Positions 34,036 to 44,849 are shown, counted from the first letter of the stretch. The stretch is DNA of 64,000 nt from Siderastrea siderea (GCA_964030785.1 OZ034969.1:29485901-29549900), one strand, 5' to 3'. Program-made: numbers and translations. Notes: generated by a model not told the origin, from the sequence alone.

Positions 34036-34115
34036 AACAGGCTATAATTATTTATCTCTTTTTCTTGGGGAGAGGGCGAAAAGGGGAGGGTGAGAGTGGA
34101 GTGGGGGGTGGGGGC
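34036..34115. repeat. G-rich tract
   Basis: GGGG-containing runs (GGGGAGAGGGCG, GGGGAGGG, GGGGGGTGGGGG) on the plus strand could form a G-quadruplex. There is no gene beside it. Confidence 0.4.
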
Positions 34116-34648
34116 TCCCATATGAAAGTGACTGTGAAAGTGACGGTGTCGATTTTGTACCAGAATTTCATTTTCTGGGTGTCACTTGAATTCTTTATTA
34201 AGGCCTTGAGGTACTAATCCTACGAAAACCGATTAACTGCTGGTTGACAAAAAATTATTCTGTCACATTTTTGGTTTATATACCTTATAAAGGCTTATTT
34301 AGATTTTAACACCCGAAGGGGTACCAAATCACGGACCGGATTTCACCCCTAAAAGGTACGACGATCAGCCCCGTCACTTTTATATGAGAGTCCTAGCCCA
34401 CCTCAGGCTCGTGACATTAGATTTTAAGCAAGTCGTAGAACTAGTTGGAAGTTTCTTCAGCAGATGACATGATGGAGAATTTTTTCTTCGGCATCAAATG
34501 ATAAACCACGAAACGCAAAAAAATTGTAACAAATAAATAACATTTCTTCATGACTCATAGATTCACTCACTTCTCTTAATGCATCATGATTTACCCGTTT
34601 AGCTATGTCACAACGATTGCCATGTTCTGACACTTTGTGTCCTTACAG

Positions 34649-34796
34649 TGAATTCAATGCTCGACATACGGCGTTGGAGAAGCAATTAAAAGTGCTAAAC
34701 ATGATAAACAAGAAGGCAATATCGTTTGTGGAGGACCTGGTGCAGAAAAAGCAAAGCAATAAAACGTGGAAGGAAAATATGTGCAGAGTGTGCTAA
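34649..34796 (+). CDS. Possible coiled-coil exon, intact in copy B
   Basis: The acceptor CCTTACAG is followed by EFNARHTALEKQLKVLNMIN and a Lys/Gln-rich helix (VEDLVQKKQSNKTWKEN) ending at a stop after CRVC. The heptad-like leucines suggest a coiled coil. Copy A has the same exon broken. No upstream exon could be joined with confidence, so the parent gene is unknown. Confidence 0.3.
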
Positions 34797-35290
34797 CGGA
34801 ACGACATACACAGTGCCGTACCCACCGCACCTCAGGTTTCCAGTGCTGGATGTTAAAAAAAGGAAATTAATTTGAAAGGCTCAATAGTTACAAACAGGGA
34901 CACCAAGAAATGGTGATGCCGCGGAACATACAGTTAGACATGGTCCTGCGAATTTTCCTTTTAATCATTTGTAAAACATGTAGAAACAAAAAAGGAGCTG
35001 TTAATGGCATGCTCAAAAAGCTGAAAGGTCACACGAAGTGGTGAGGATGGTGATCAGTACGAAACGGCCCTGGGGACTGTGTCTATGTGGAACAAATTGA
35101 ACTGTCCACTCCATGTTCCCAAACGGACACAGGAATGAGGATGCTGAACAGACAAAATGTATTAAAAACTGGACTGTTAGCAGTATTTTTTCGGAGGGCG
35201 GGAGGGTCAGGGAAACATAACGTTGCTGTATGACTGTGTTTGTTTCCTGGTATTGAACATAGTCTGAAAGTCTTCTAGTTTCCTATCCAC

Positions 35291-35990
35291 TGGGCGCGTC
35301 TTCAGTCGCAAGGTGTCCTAAGACCTTTTGGCCACAATAGTAGATTTCTCAAGATACTACCTTTCGATATTTTGAAGTTGAGAACAGACGAATTCATTAA
35401 CATGTTTGGTCACAGGGAGTCACCGAATATCACTGTAGTGTTAGGACCTTTGTGGTTTCCGAGGGCCAAACTATCTCACTTCCTCTTGGAGGGAGGTAAA
35501 TCATTTGAATTAACAGAAAGCTTCATTCCAAAATATCCAGCTGAAGATGGCGAGAATAGTCGAGGAGGGAGGGCAAATGTTTGATCGGCAGACGTCAGAG
35601 AGAAGAAAAAGATTTGCTCTGACTGAGGATTCCCTGCGAGTGCGGTACAGTCTACTATCTGGTGGACGGAGAGGTCCACGGCAGAAGACAATCAAAGAAC
35701 ACGACAGGGATTTACGACTTTACGACAAACCTCCGCCGTTTCTGAGCACGATTACAAAACTGGCCACTTTCCGCTTTAGCATGAGTTAAGTTTATTGATC
35801 AAGATCCTCATCCGAAGGTCAAGGGACTTATCTACATACGACCTCACCTAAACAACATCAATGAAGACAGATCGACACCGTCAAAAACTCTGCAGCCGAT
35901 CGTCGAAGGAACAGCTTCAAACCTGACAGTGGAGGGAAAACTTCTCACGTGAACAATGAGGATCGAAACGCACCAATCACAGCCGACTAT
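35291..35990. other. Spacer between copies B and C
   Basis: It holds two overlapping open frames (35372-35584 and 35547-35789) without recognised motifs. No counterpart is seen elsewhere in the window. Confidence 0.35.
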
Positions 35991-36031
35991 CTCGATACAA
36001 ATAGTGCCGCCTAACCAGTCGACCTCATGGC

Positions 36032-36074
36032 CTGATGAAGACGAGCAGTAAGTAGTGGAGACGTCGCGATCTAC
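36032..36074 (+). ncRNA. Hammerhead-ribozyme-like motif, degenerate (copy C)
   Basis: CTGATGAA ... GTGGAGACGTCGCGA mirrors the CTGATGAA ... GTGGAAACTTCGAGA at 42-80. In the copy A version a four-pair stem closes between the two core strings. GAGAC instead of GAAAC breaks the core here. Presumably a relic of a Penelope-like terminal repeat. Confidence 0.3.
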
Positions 36075-36602
36075 CAGTCTAGTCCGAAGCCGTTTCTGTT
36101 CGGGCAAACCTGGACCGTGAACCGTGACGTCACCGAAAGAGACTCGCCGCGAACGCTTAGCAAATATTTCCAACTCTGAAATACTTAACACTGAAATATT
36201 TAAGAGATCGTGTATAACAATCGATCATGACAAAATCCCTTTCATGTCGCTACACAAAGGATGCATAGAAAGCTCCACATCGCACTCGGACTCCCACTCT
36301 GCGTCTACAAAAATTATAAGCTCAAAGAAGTGTACACGTCGGGAAAACAACGACGAGCGAAATAAGATAACTAAAAAAGTTATGCCACAAAGTCGTACAC
36401 ACTTACATGATTGAATTCTATCTCATCGGTAAGCAGCTTTTGCAAAATATTTGGCGTAGAAACTAGCAAAATCTAACCAGGGGTTTTTTCGTGCTCAAGT
36501 CATGGGTATTTTGGCAATATTTGCTGGGCGTTCTCTCGCCCATCCATTCCCAGACTTCGCGCGGACGACGGGGCGAGAGAGAAAGCCCTGGGGACTAGGC
36601 TG
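36075..36602. mobile_element. 528-bp MULE-like element with 9-bp duplication and an internal ORF
   Basis: The termini are CAGTCTAGTCC and, inverted, CAGCCTAGTCCCCAGG. The 9-bp duplication GCGATCTAC flanks it (36066-36074, 36603-36611). Copy A shows the empty site (about 74-86). It contains a 97-codon frame at 36124-36414 preceded by a TGACGTCA box. Confidence 0.82.
36124..36414 (+). CDS. 97-codon ORF carried by the 528-bp MULE-like element
   Basis: The ATG lies three bases after a TGACGTC-type box. The frame is hydrophilic and basic (SPKETRRERLANISNSEIL ... KKCTRRENNDERNKITKK) and ends LHD. A GTAAGC donor-like site follows the stop by about 15 bases. No known domain. It could be a 5' gene fragment captured by the element (Pack-MULE style), or chance. 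Confidence 0.3.
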   Translation: MTSPKETRRERLANISNSEILNTEIFKRSCITIDHDKIPFMSLHKGCIESSTSHSDSHSASTKIISSKKCTRRENNDERNKITKKVMPQSRTHLHD

Positions 36603-36734
36603 GCGATCTACATCATAAGTAACTACCGTTTGATAACAGTATATAACTTTTTCTTCGCCTTTTAATTCATTTACACCAAGTGCATCGAGTGTGAACTTAA
36701 GTTACAGCAAAGAAATGGAAAAGATTACAATTGC

Positions 36735-37490
36735 TTTATTAGGACGTTGGCGCAAAAATTTTCTACAACACAGATTCTACTTCGTCATTAATCAATGTCG
36801 CTAAGGACTTCGTAGAATGTCAACCAAACTTCAACTTAAGGTAAGTCTCGTTTAATTTTTCAATTTTTTTTTCATACTTTTGCTACAGTCAGTTTACCCA
36901 TGTCAGAAATGAAAAAAACTGGGGGCTCACCAACGTCGTTTTCGAAATAAAACGCGCGAAAAACTACCCTAATTTTGACAAATCGATCGTCATAACTCGG
37001 CATGGCCTCAGTGGATGTTGGTTGAAAAAGATTTAAAATGATTCGCTGTAGATCCACTTTCTCAGTCAAATGTTATTTAAGTGGGTCTGTCAAGTACAAA
37101 ATTTGAACCGGCGTCATCCTTTCAATTAAATTCAACCTTTTAAGATGGGCTTTTGCCAAAATCGTGCAGCTAAAATAATAGCTCAACTCGATAATGCGTG
37201 GGCAGAAAAGTTGAAAAAAAATCAAACTTCACTGACAACATAGATTTTCTTCAATTTTTCATGAAACGTAGATAATCGATAAAGAAAGCGATCTGTCAAA
37301 AGAAAATTTGGGCCAACGAACATTTAAGAGAGTTAAATCCGTGCATAGGTATTAAAATGCCCACTAGCCCTATGTATCTCTACATTCCTTCAACAGCGCG
37401 TACGCTCAAAGCATGACGTGGCTTGACATCGTGATTTGAATTGCGTGCCCAGTGTTAGGATGCGCAGAAATAATTAGCGTGAACGTGTTT
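36735..37490. other. Unrelated DNA inside copy C
   Basis: It replaces or interrupts the signal-anchor ORF after about ten codons. It contains GGTAAGTC at about 36840, which looks like a donor, but no coding frame is recognised. Its junctions are not sharp, so I cannot say whether it is a transposon. Confidence 0.4.
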
Positions 37491-38118
37491 AATATACTTA
37501 TGATATCGATCGTCTCTTAAATCATAAGTATTTTGAGTAACCGTGGAAAACATGTTTACTGAACGTACAAAAAGCCGCTGAAGGTTGATCCACGGTAATG
37601 CACATTACCGTTATCCACGACCTACGAATCCGCTGCCAGCAAGTATCATTGTTGCAATTTGGAGTTCGAGCGTAGACTGTTACGCCGCCTAAACTTTTTT
37701 TTCCTGGATGCAAGCCCATCGCAAAGCGCCCTGTTTTAGTACGCTGCGAGTAAATATAGAAACCAGAGACAGTACCAGTCGATTTGTGTTGTGGTGATGA
37801 CGTCGTTTACCAAGTGGGTACTCAGCGCCGAAGAGTGGGTCCACTAGGAAGATCATCTCTTGGTTCTGCGGTGGCTGTGTTCTACAGGGCACTGCAAACT
37901 GTGCTCTACCCCTATAATTCAATCACGATAGAGTGGTTTTACTTAAACCGTTTATAGAAATAAAGTATGGTACTGTGTAGTGGAAGAATGGTCATTGGTG
38001 TGGCCAAGAAAGTACTTCAGTAGGGATCAAGTAACACTCTGTTCTTGCGATTTTTTAACACTTGACACGTTCCTGCGCTTGTCATTCAATTGGCATCTGT
38101 ATTTTAACAACAAAAAGA

Positions 38119-38503
38119 TTTGGCAAACATAGGGTCAGCTTTTTAGGGCCAGTGCTATGGTAGAAACTGAGCTCGGAGGTGAGAGAATCAGAGACCATAA
38201 AGATCTTTAAAAATCGAGTCAGAAGTATGAGACTGGACGAACTAATAATGAAACAATGCCATTGCTCACTATGTGATAGTTAGTTAGTTAGTTAGCTAGT
38301 TAGTTTGTATTTTCATTACAATCACTTGAATTAAACAGAAAATTATTCTTTAGATATATATTGTTTAGACATAAGAGCATGTTTTTTAACAATTTGTAAT
38401 ATTATTAGTATTATCATTTAGTGCGTCCCCAATTAGCACCCTGTCTTTACAGGGGGCTAGATCGATTTTGACACGGAAATAAAGTTATTTTTATTATTAT
38501 TAT
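38119..38503 (+). mobile_element. 5'-truncated non-LTR retrotransposon, 3' end only
   Basis: Absent at the same point in copies A and B, where ACAGAAAGAT passes directly into AAACGTGCAATGG. It starts inside a reverse-transcriptase-like C-terminus (SETIKIFKNRVRSMRLDEL ... SLCDS-stop, about 38186-38282). It contains (GTTA)n and ends GGAAATAAAGTTATTTT followed by (ATT)n, typical of CR1/L2-like tails. Confidence 0.8.
38278..38305. repeat. (TTAG)n simple repeat
   Basis: Tandem TTAG units with one TAGC variant inside the LINE tail. Confidence 0.7.
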
Positions 38504-38645
38504 TAAACGTGCAACGGTTTTGCTTACTCTCTGCTGTGTACAGAGAACTTTTTCATCACAGATTTCCAATAATGTGGCTAGCTTTCGGGATCATAATCTG
38601 TGTATTGGTTTTCTCAAGCTAGAATTACTGAGTATACGTAGTTGT

Positions 38646-38680
38646 ACGAAACGTTTTCGGAGCTAAGCTCCTTCTTCAGC
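38646..38680 (-). ncRNA. Degenerate hammerhead-like motif (Penelope-type)
   Basis: On the minus strand CTGAAGA is followed by GGAGC-TTA-GCTCC (five pairs) and then GAAAACG and a short ACG/CGT stem. The order CUGANGA, stem, GAA, stem is the hammerhead core, with an extra A after GAA. No reverse transcriptase lies beside it. Confidence 0.4.
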
Positions 38681-38699
38681 TTACGATGTAAAAATAATA

Positions 38700-39137
38700 G
38701 TTAAAATATTTGCATATAAGCAGATAAGTTCATATATGTCCAGTGTTGAACAGAGTTCGTGTTACAGAACAAAGGAGTGTAGAAAACGGGTACAATGGCT
38801 AGTGAAAATAACAAAGACTTCGTGAAATCCAAGATGTCGGATCGAAGATGGCTGCCTTGTTGCGTTGTGTAGTGTCATCAGATCATGTTGAGGACTTCAA
38901 AGGATACATTTTGGACGTGCTATCTGCCCCCTAAGTTTCATTGTCATAGCTTGAAGGGAGGGGGGGGGGGGTACTTGAATAGGGTTAATCTCTGGCCGGT
39001 CTCGCTATCCTGCTCCCCTGAGTCAGAGTGAGCTGCCGGACTGGGAACATGGTTGATACTTGCTCACCTCGCGACATAGATTTCAATGCTTTCCTGTACC
39101 CGCCCATGGTATTTTAATCTCTTCCCGAACTTAAAGC
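38700..39137. other. Intergenic, no gene recognised
   Basis: Contains a G-run (38951-38970) followed by GTACTTGAATAGGGTTAA. This is loosely like the terminus of the 7.2-kb transposon but not close enough to claim. Confidence 0.35.
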
Positions 39138-39306
39138 CCCGGTTAAACGATCAAGCATTTTTGTCCAACATCGTGTTGGACAAACATGCGTTACTGTTTA
39201 GCCACCTCTCTCAACTTTGCATTTAAATGGTTTTCCATTGTGCGATGTTTGGTCAAACATTGTTTGCTTGTTTTGCCACCGAATGTTTCTTGTGTTAAAC
39301 GGGGCC
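39138..39306. mobile_element. MITE with GCCCCGGTTAAAC termini
   Basis: The left end GCCCCGGTTAAACGATCAAG is mirrored by GTGTTAAACGGGGC on the right. Internally GTCCAACATCG and its inverted relatives recur. No clear target duplication. Confidence 0.55.
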
Positions 39307-40386
39307 GGAGCTTAAGGTTCATATAAGTCATCATCCGGTCCCCGATTTAGACTCCAACCCGTCCCTCATCCTGCCAAACCTATGACCCCTATAACACATC
39401 CAGGCTGCCTGCTTCAAGTTTCGTCATATCAACCTGCTTACCTTGACGTTGGCGTTGGCTTTGGTTTTGGTCTAGCACTTGATCTTCTTCTGCGTCGCCT
39501 TTCCCAGGCGAATGAGAATGCTGGACTGGTGAGCATCGCCAGAAACAAGAATACGAGTATCACCTTTGGGTTCATTTCGTCAGTTTTGGAAAAGGGATGT
39601 CAACTGTCTGGTTAAGAAAATACCGTACGTGTCGGTAATCGGCCCATTCACGACGAATGCTAACTACATCGAACTCAGGCGAAATTTGCATTCACCGCAT
39701 CTGCGAGTTTAAAACGGTGCATGTCAGTGCCGGTGCGACGCTTAAGCATTTTAATCCGAGCTCGAATGGAAATTAAAAACAGAAAAACCTTACAACAAGA
39801 AACAACAGAAGAAAGAAGAGTTTTACAACTTTCTGATTTGAATGGTCATTTGAATGGCCACAGACTCAAAAGATAAGAGCCACTTTGTGCAGTGTGCCAA
39901 AACGTTACTACAAGAAAGTACTGCTTCATAGTTTTCATTTGAATGGTCTCACTGTGGGATTAGATCACGACGCTGAAATGTTAGAGCCATCTTGTACAGC
40001 ATAATAAACATCACCACAGGAAAGTACTGGTCAATATAGGTTTCAGTTGAAAGATCCCACTGAAGGATTTTATCAACAGAGTCAAAGTTAGAACCACATT
40101 AAATAACGTGAGGTGTGACTCATGGCTGTAAGACTGTAAACTTTGAATTTCCGTATTACACGATACGACATTTCTTTCCTTGTCCCCAGGCGCCGGGTTA
40201 GCGCGGGCAAACAAGGCGCGCGGGGCGTCCGGCTGCAGTGCACATATCCCACAGCACTTCGCACCCCATCATATAATAAGGAGGGACACCTGGGGACGGA
40301 GCAGCTGCTTCTTCCCTGAAAAAGAGATTCTTGGCCATCCTAGCTTTCCCCGGCAGTTTGAGGGCACCGCCTTAAACCTGCGAGGA
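39307..40386. other. Intergenic, no gene recognised
   Basis: Only short frames, including a Val/Gly/Phe-rich one at 39382-39615 without family resemblance. Repetitive GAAAGTACTG segments at about 39910-40030. Confidence 0.4.
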
Positions 40387-40395
40387 GAGGGTACT

Positions 40396-40486
40396 CAACC
40401 TCGTTCCCAGGACTCTTTCCCTTTTTTAAATTTGGGGAGCCTCCCCAAATTCAAAAAAGGGAAAAAAAGTCCTGGGAACGAGGTTG
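40396..40486. mobile_element. 91-bp MULE-type MITE (foldback) with perfect 9-bp duplication
   Basis: The termini CAACCTCGTTCCCAGGACTC pair with the inverted right end, and almost the whole element folds on itself. GAGGGTACT flanks both sides exactly (40387-40395, 40487-40495). A related element lies at 46441-46540. Confidence 0.88.
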
Positions 40487-40495
40487 GAGGGTACT

Positions 40496-41110
40496 GTGAA
40501 AGTACTTTATTTACTTGTATGAACACAGCTTTATGACCTTACTAACAAAGGTTCAGAGTGCTGAAGTGACTTTACTTGATCCTTTAAATTTGGCTATGGA
40601 GTAAAAAAGCTTTCACTTATTATGACTTCCTATTATATGTACCGTAGATCCACTGGACACTATCACACTTCCTACTCGAGTAACACTCTAACCTGATTAG
40701 TCACTAGAAACAAGCCACGTCTTTCAATTGGTCGGTTAGTAATCACGCTTGTAATATAACTAGCTGTGCGAGCGAGCAAGACGAACCAAATCCTGCCCTC
40801 TGATTGGCTATCCGAGCGGGTAAGATGGACTTATCTTGCCCGCTGTGACCCGCAAGAAACATTTTCTCTAAGACTGCCTTACCAATGATTTCGTCTGTAA
40901 TTTTCGCTAAAGTATGTTTTGTGACAAGAAAAAGATTTTCCTCAGTTTCTTTCTATTGATGGTGTCCGAAAAAGAAAACAGCTGAAAGCCTCGAAGAGAA
41001 TGAAAACAAAGAAAAGCAGGATGTTGACGAGTTTCGTGAACAGCTCATTATAAAATCAAATTCTTTGCTGTTCTTTTGGCCACACAATAAATCCTTTATT
41101 GACCAAGTTT

Positions 41111-41143
<33 letters not shown>

Positions 41144-42584
41144 TTTGTTCGTTTTTGTGGACCTTGACTTCGTCTCGGTCTGCATCCCATTGGTATTCAC
41201 TGCTTAGTATAGTTTTTGCTGATTTTGATTCATTTTACCAAATGCAGAATTTCTGCATCTCAGCTAAGTGCAGTGGATTTGAGTGTTTTGTTTAGCCACT
41301 GAACAAGATGCAGAATTTCTGCATCCTATTGGTATGAGCAGAACTGTAAGGCACACTTTATACTGATTATGGAAAATTGTGCTGGTCAAATAAAAGTATT
41401 CTTTACTGAACCAGTTTGACTGTTGTTGAGAATATAAGATTTACAATGAATACAGTGGCGGCTTCGAGGAATATCCCCATTCTCAACGGAAAAATAGTAA
41501 GTTTGGAAAAACGCATTTTAGTTTTCTAACGGGTCATACCTAAATTCCACAAATAACGGTATTAAAAATGGAATTTGTGTTTGATGACAGCTTAGAGAAA
41601 CGAGGACTGAGGATACACAGCTTTTTCATGCAATCACAGTTAAGCCTGAACGGCATGTTTTTAGGATGGTTATTCAACAGGATTGCGATTTACAACTTGA
41701 AAAGGCCCTATTTACTTTTCTGAGGCAAAAGCTTCTATGGAATCACTTCAGTTGCGAGACTTTTCTAGGAAAGTTAATTTAACAGAACCTGCGGGACGAG
41801 TGCGACGATGATAAAAAGTTGTTAAAAATCATTAATCTTGAAAAATTCGTTTACTCCTTAGTGCTTAGAAAAAACAACTTCATCACCTGGAACTATGAAC
41901 CCTAAACCACGTGCAATGCTAAAATTTTCTTTCATGTTAATTCAATCGTCTACCGACCGACCAATGTTGACCCAGGAACTTGAGGGAACCGAGACCCCAC
42001 CCGTGACCCGCGTAGCTGGCTGGATTGTTAGCTATTGCTTGCACTTAGCCAAAGTTTGGGTGGCAGAACCTCTAAAACGAGCGGCGAAGCCGGCGAGGGG
42101 AATGGCAAAATTTTACACCCGCGCGCGTCAATAACATCAGCTACGCAAGCTAACTGAGACCCTGAAAATATCTGAACGAGTCTAAGTACTTTGATTATAT
42201 TTGTAAAGGCTTAACAGAGACCTCCTTTGAAAATTCTCTCTCATAGGGTTGACAAAGATCCTCTGATAAGGGAAGTAAGTAAGCGTGCTTCTCCAGGTTA
42301 ATGAGCACCATTTCCCCCCCGAAAATTAGGACTGAAGGATGTGCCCAGCTATTTTCGTCATTTTTTCAGGACTACAATGGACTCCATTGAACGAGTGAAA
42401 AACAAAAACGCTACACTAACTGAGCGATCGTTTGGTAGTTATATGGCCAATTTTTATTTTTTAGATTCGAAACAGGACGTAATAAGTATTGTTTTTTTTT
42501 ACGTTTTCGTTGATGTGTGCAATATATGGCTGCGGTTTCGTTAAGGAATATTGCCTTGAGGTTAATTTCATGATATTCACTAAC
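40496..42584. other. Intergenic, repeat-derived
   Basis: No gene seen. It contains repeated AGATGCAGAATTTCTGCATC palindromes (about 41243-41262 and 41309-41325). A degraded inverted-repeat element at about 42013-42155 has GCTGGCTGGATTGTTAGC and TCAGCTACGCAAGCTAAC ends. Confidence 0.4.
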
Positions 42585-42895
42585 CGAATTTTATTATTTT
42601 ATTATTTATTTATTTATTCAGTTACAAATATGCTAAAGACTGTTATAAAAATATCCTAATATAAGCTACAGAAATCAACTGGTTTACATGATTGCTGTGT
42701 GGGAGCCCAAAGAAGAAAAGTGAGCTTTGACCTTCTTTTTGACAACCCCCAAAGAGAGTTGCGTTCTTTAAGGTCCTGTGGCAGAGAATTCCATAAGGCG
42801 GCACCACTACAGGAGAAGCTGCACTTCAGGTACTCTGTTCTAGGCTTAGGCAATATAAATTTGTTTGTCGACGCAACTCATCAGTTCATCTGAAA
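42585..42895 (-). mobile_element. LINE 3' fragment (reverse transcriptase C-terminus)
   Basis: The minus-strand frame 42853-42656 reads PKPRTEYLKCSFSCSGAALW then NSLPQDLKERNSL, a characteristic C-terminal motif of animal non-LTR reverse transcriptases. Downstream on the same strand is an A-rich tail of AATAAATAAAT at about 42592-42620. The element is 5'-truncated. Confidence 0.75.
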
Positions 42896-43311
42896 AGGAC
42901 GTTACACGGAAAGTCTCTTTAAAGCATTAAACTATGTTTCCAAAAATTATTTCTTCTTCACCCCACGGTGTAAAAGCAATAATTAGTGTGAAAGCAAAAA
43001 CGTTCTGAAAGAAATTCAGAAATATTTTTCCTTGTAAGCAACAACATTTGTTTCCGCAAAAAAATCCTGCTTGTGCCAGTGTAAACCGCGGAGGTTTGAG
43101 GCCAGCCTAGTACCTATGGGTTTCTCTTGCCTTGTTTTGTCCGTTTGAGGCCAGTCTAAGCGTAAAGCGTGAAGCCTAAGGCGGGAGCGGGGGAGTGTTT
43201 CTCGGTCCGTCACCTCGGCATCTACCGGTTGAGGTTATGTCCTCTGTGGTAAACATGTCCTCTGACATAGTGTGATATTCTGGACCAATCATATCGTAAA
43301 AACGGAGAACT
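42896..43311. other. Intergenic, no gene recognised
   Basis: Short frames only. AGGCCAG(T/C)CTA occurs twice (about 43100 and 43148). Confidence 0.35.
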
Positions 43312-43463
43312 AAGTATGATAAAGCAGCGAGGCTGATTCCAGGTAGGGAAGCTATAGATATATATTGAATAACCAATATTTCAAAACTTTTGGAAATATT
43401 GGTTATTCAATATATATAGTTTAATTCCCTTCCATGGAATCAGCCTTGCTGTTTTATCGTATT
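43312..43463. repeat. Foldback hairpin of about 150 bp
   Basis: The arms run from AAGTATGATAAAGCAGC to the inverted AATACGATAAAACAGC. The innermost part AACCAATATTTC/GAAATATTGGTT pairs perfectly around the loop at about 43384-43391. MITE-like; target duplication not evident. Confidence 0.75.
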
Positions 43464-43981
43464 TGATATTTGAAGGCATTGCTTTGCCTAGGTGTAGCCA
43501 AAACTTTACGGTCGTGGAGAAGACAATTTTAATTTGGGAAGGAGTCTTCCAGGGAGTGTTACTAAAGTGAAGGATGGGGAATGGGGAATGGGAAATTGAA
43601 AAATGAAAATGAGAAAATTAAAATGGGAAATTGAAAGTTTGAAATTAGGAACTATGAATTCTGTCAGTGATTATCCAAATCAGTGCCCATCTCTCTTTAC
43701 CTCCCAAGAATATAAACGAACCGACTTTTATAGTTATAGGCGGGAACAAATTCTGAGAAAGGCTGCTATTTAAAATTCTGTTGGCAAACTTGAGGAAAAG
43801 TTGGTGAATACACTTTTTTAGATGAAAATTATGTGCTGAACACGAAAAAATTGTTTGCAATGCTTGATTTTAAGTTTTTGCCCTTCAAATCTGCCTGTTA
43901 AAAACGGACCCAAATACCTGTCATGGAAACGAGGCTAACGTGTTAAGCCAATTTGGAAATTATTTTGAAAGTATAATTATC

Positions 43982-44842
43982 ATAGCGGAGCCAGCGCGCT
44001 GCGGAGCTCCATTGCTAAGGAAATTTAGTAACCTATCAAGCCAAAAAATTTTGGTAGTGACGTAGTAGTCACGTGACCGTCCGTCCGTACGTCCGTCCGT
44101 CCGCACCACAGGGCTACAATACACTTCATACACTGGATATAACCCTGTGCTGAATCCCGTGTGTTTTCGGCGCGAAATCGCAGTAAATCGCATGTTGACC
44201 CGCGTTGTAGCAAAACAAGCAAAGACAACAAAAGTCAAAAACAAATTTGTTAATGGAAAAAAAAAAGTTCAAAAGAACACTCAGTTGTCTCTTTGGTGGA
44301 AGGGCAAAAGTTCAATCTAGGCGAAAGAAATTAGGCGATAAAGTTCAGGCAAAAAGTTCAAATTTGCCTCGTCGGTTCTGTTCAAACTCGGTCGGCACAC
44401 CGCTTGAGTTCGCAGCTTTTCGCAGCGGTTTCGACGCCAAATATAGCAGAGCTAGTGCTTTTTGGTTTTTTCTGTCCACAACCATGGTTTTTACGGCGTT
44501 TCGGACACATTTTGCCAGGAAAAACACCAGCATTTTCATGCTGATAGGCAGCTTGCCACGAAGAAAGAAATAAGTATTAAAATTAACTTCTAAAATAATG
44601 TTAGACGCCCCTGGCCTAGTGGACTGGTCACCGGCATCTCACGCCGACGAGCCGGGTTCGACACTCATCGGGAGCAAGAATTTTTTCTTTTTTTTCTCTG
44701 TTTTTTTTTTTTTTAATAAAACGACTTGGATGAGAGTATTTTCACAAATTAATAACTGCCAGCAAAAACAAAACAAAAAAAGACAAAACAAAACAAAAAA
44801 CAAAAGCAAAAAACACAAAACAAAAAGGGGGGCTCCGCTTTT
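43982..44842. repeat. Probable dispersed repeat with (CCGT)n core
   Basis: Starts AGCGGAGCCAGCGCGC, contains CCGTCCGTCCGTACGTCCGT (44078-44101), and ends near GGGGGGCTCCGCTTTTAGG. The GGAGC-rich ends are inverted. I recall the translated piece TDGRTDGRSRDYYVTT as recurrent in coral genomes. Limits uncertain. Confidence 0.45.
44604..44680 (+). repeat. tRNA-derived SINE head
   Basis: Box A TGGCCTAGTGG (44612-44622) and box B GGTTCGACACT (44655-44665) are at tRNA spacing. The segment is followed by T-runs (44681-44714) that would stop RNA polymerase III. The cloverleaf stems are not clean, so this is a SINE or tRNA relic, not a tRNA. Confidence 0.6.
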
Positions 44843-44849
44843 AGGCTTG

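Larger units (their letters stand above)
22748..35290 (+). repeat. Duplicated block, copy B
   Basis: Collinear with copy A from ACCAAGTACATCGAGTG onwards. It lacks the 7.2-kb transposon, the 8011 MITE (within a small deletion) and the 1288-bp element. It has an extra segment at about 32575-33060 that copy A lacks. Right limit approximate. Confidence 0.85.
35991..38545 (+). repeat. Duplicated block, partial copy C
   Basis: It begins with the copy A left end (ATACAAATAGTGCCGC) and ends near TTTGCTTACTCTCTGCTG, corresponding to about 8490 in copy A. It is interrupted by a 528-bp MULE-like element (36075-36602), by about 750 bp of unrelated DNA at about 36735-37490, and by a truncated LINE (about 38119-38503). 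Confidence 0.75.

Noticed and set aside
38951..38990. Possible lone terminus of the 7.2-kb transposon (G-run then GTACTTGAATAGGG)
   Set aside because: Similarity is limited to the G-run and TAGGG; no CCCC start, no TAGGG array and no duplication.
43960..44573. Overlapping frames on both strands (TDGRTDGR..., KKFKRTLSCLFGG...)
   Set aside because: They derive from the (CCGT)n-containing dispersed repeat; low-complexity translation is not evidence of a gene.
44604..44680. tRNA gene
   Set aside because: Boxes A and B are good but acceptor and anticodon stems do not pair; better explained as a SINE head.
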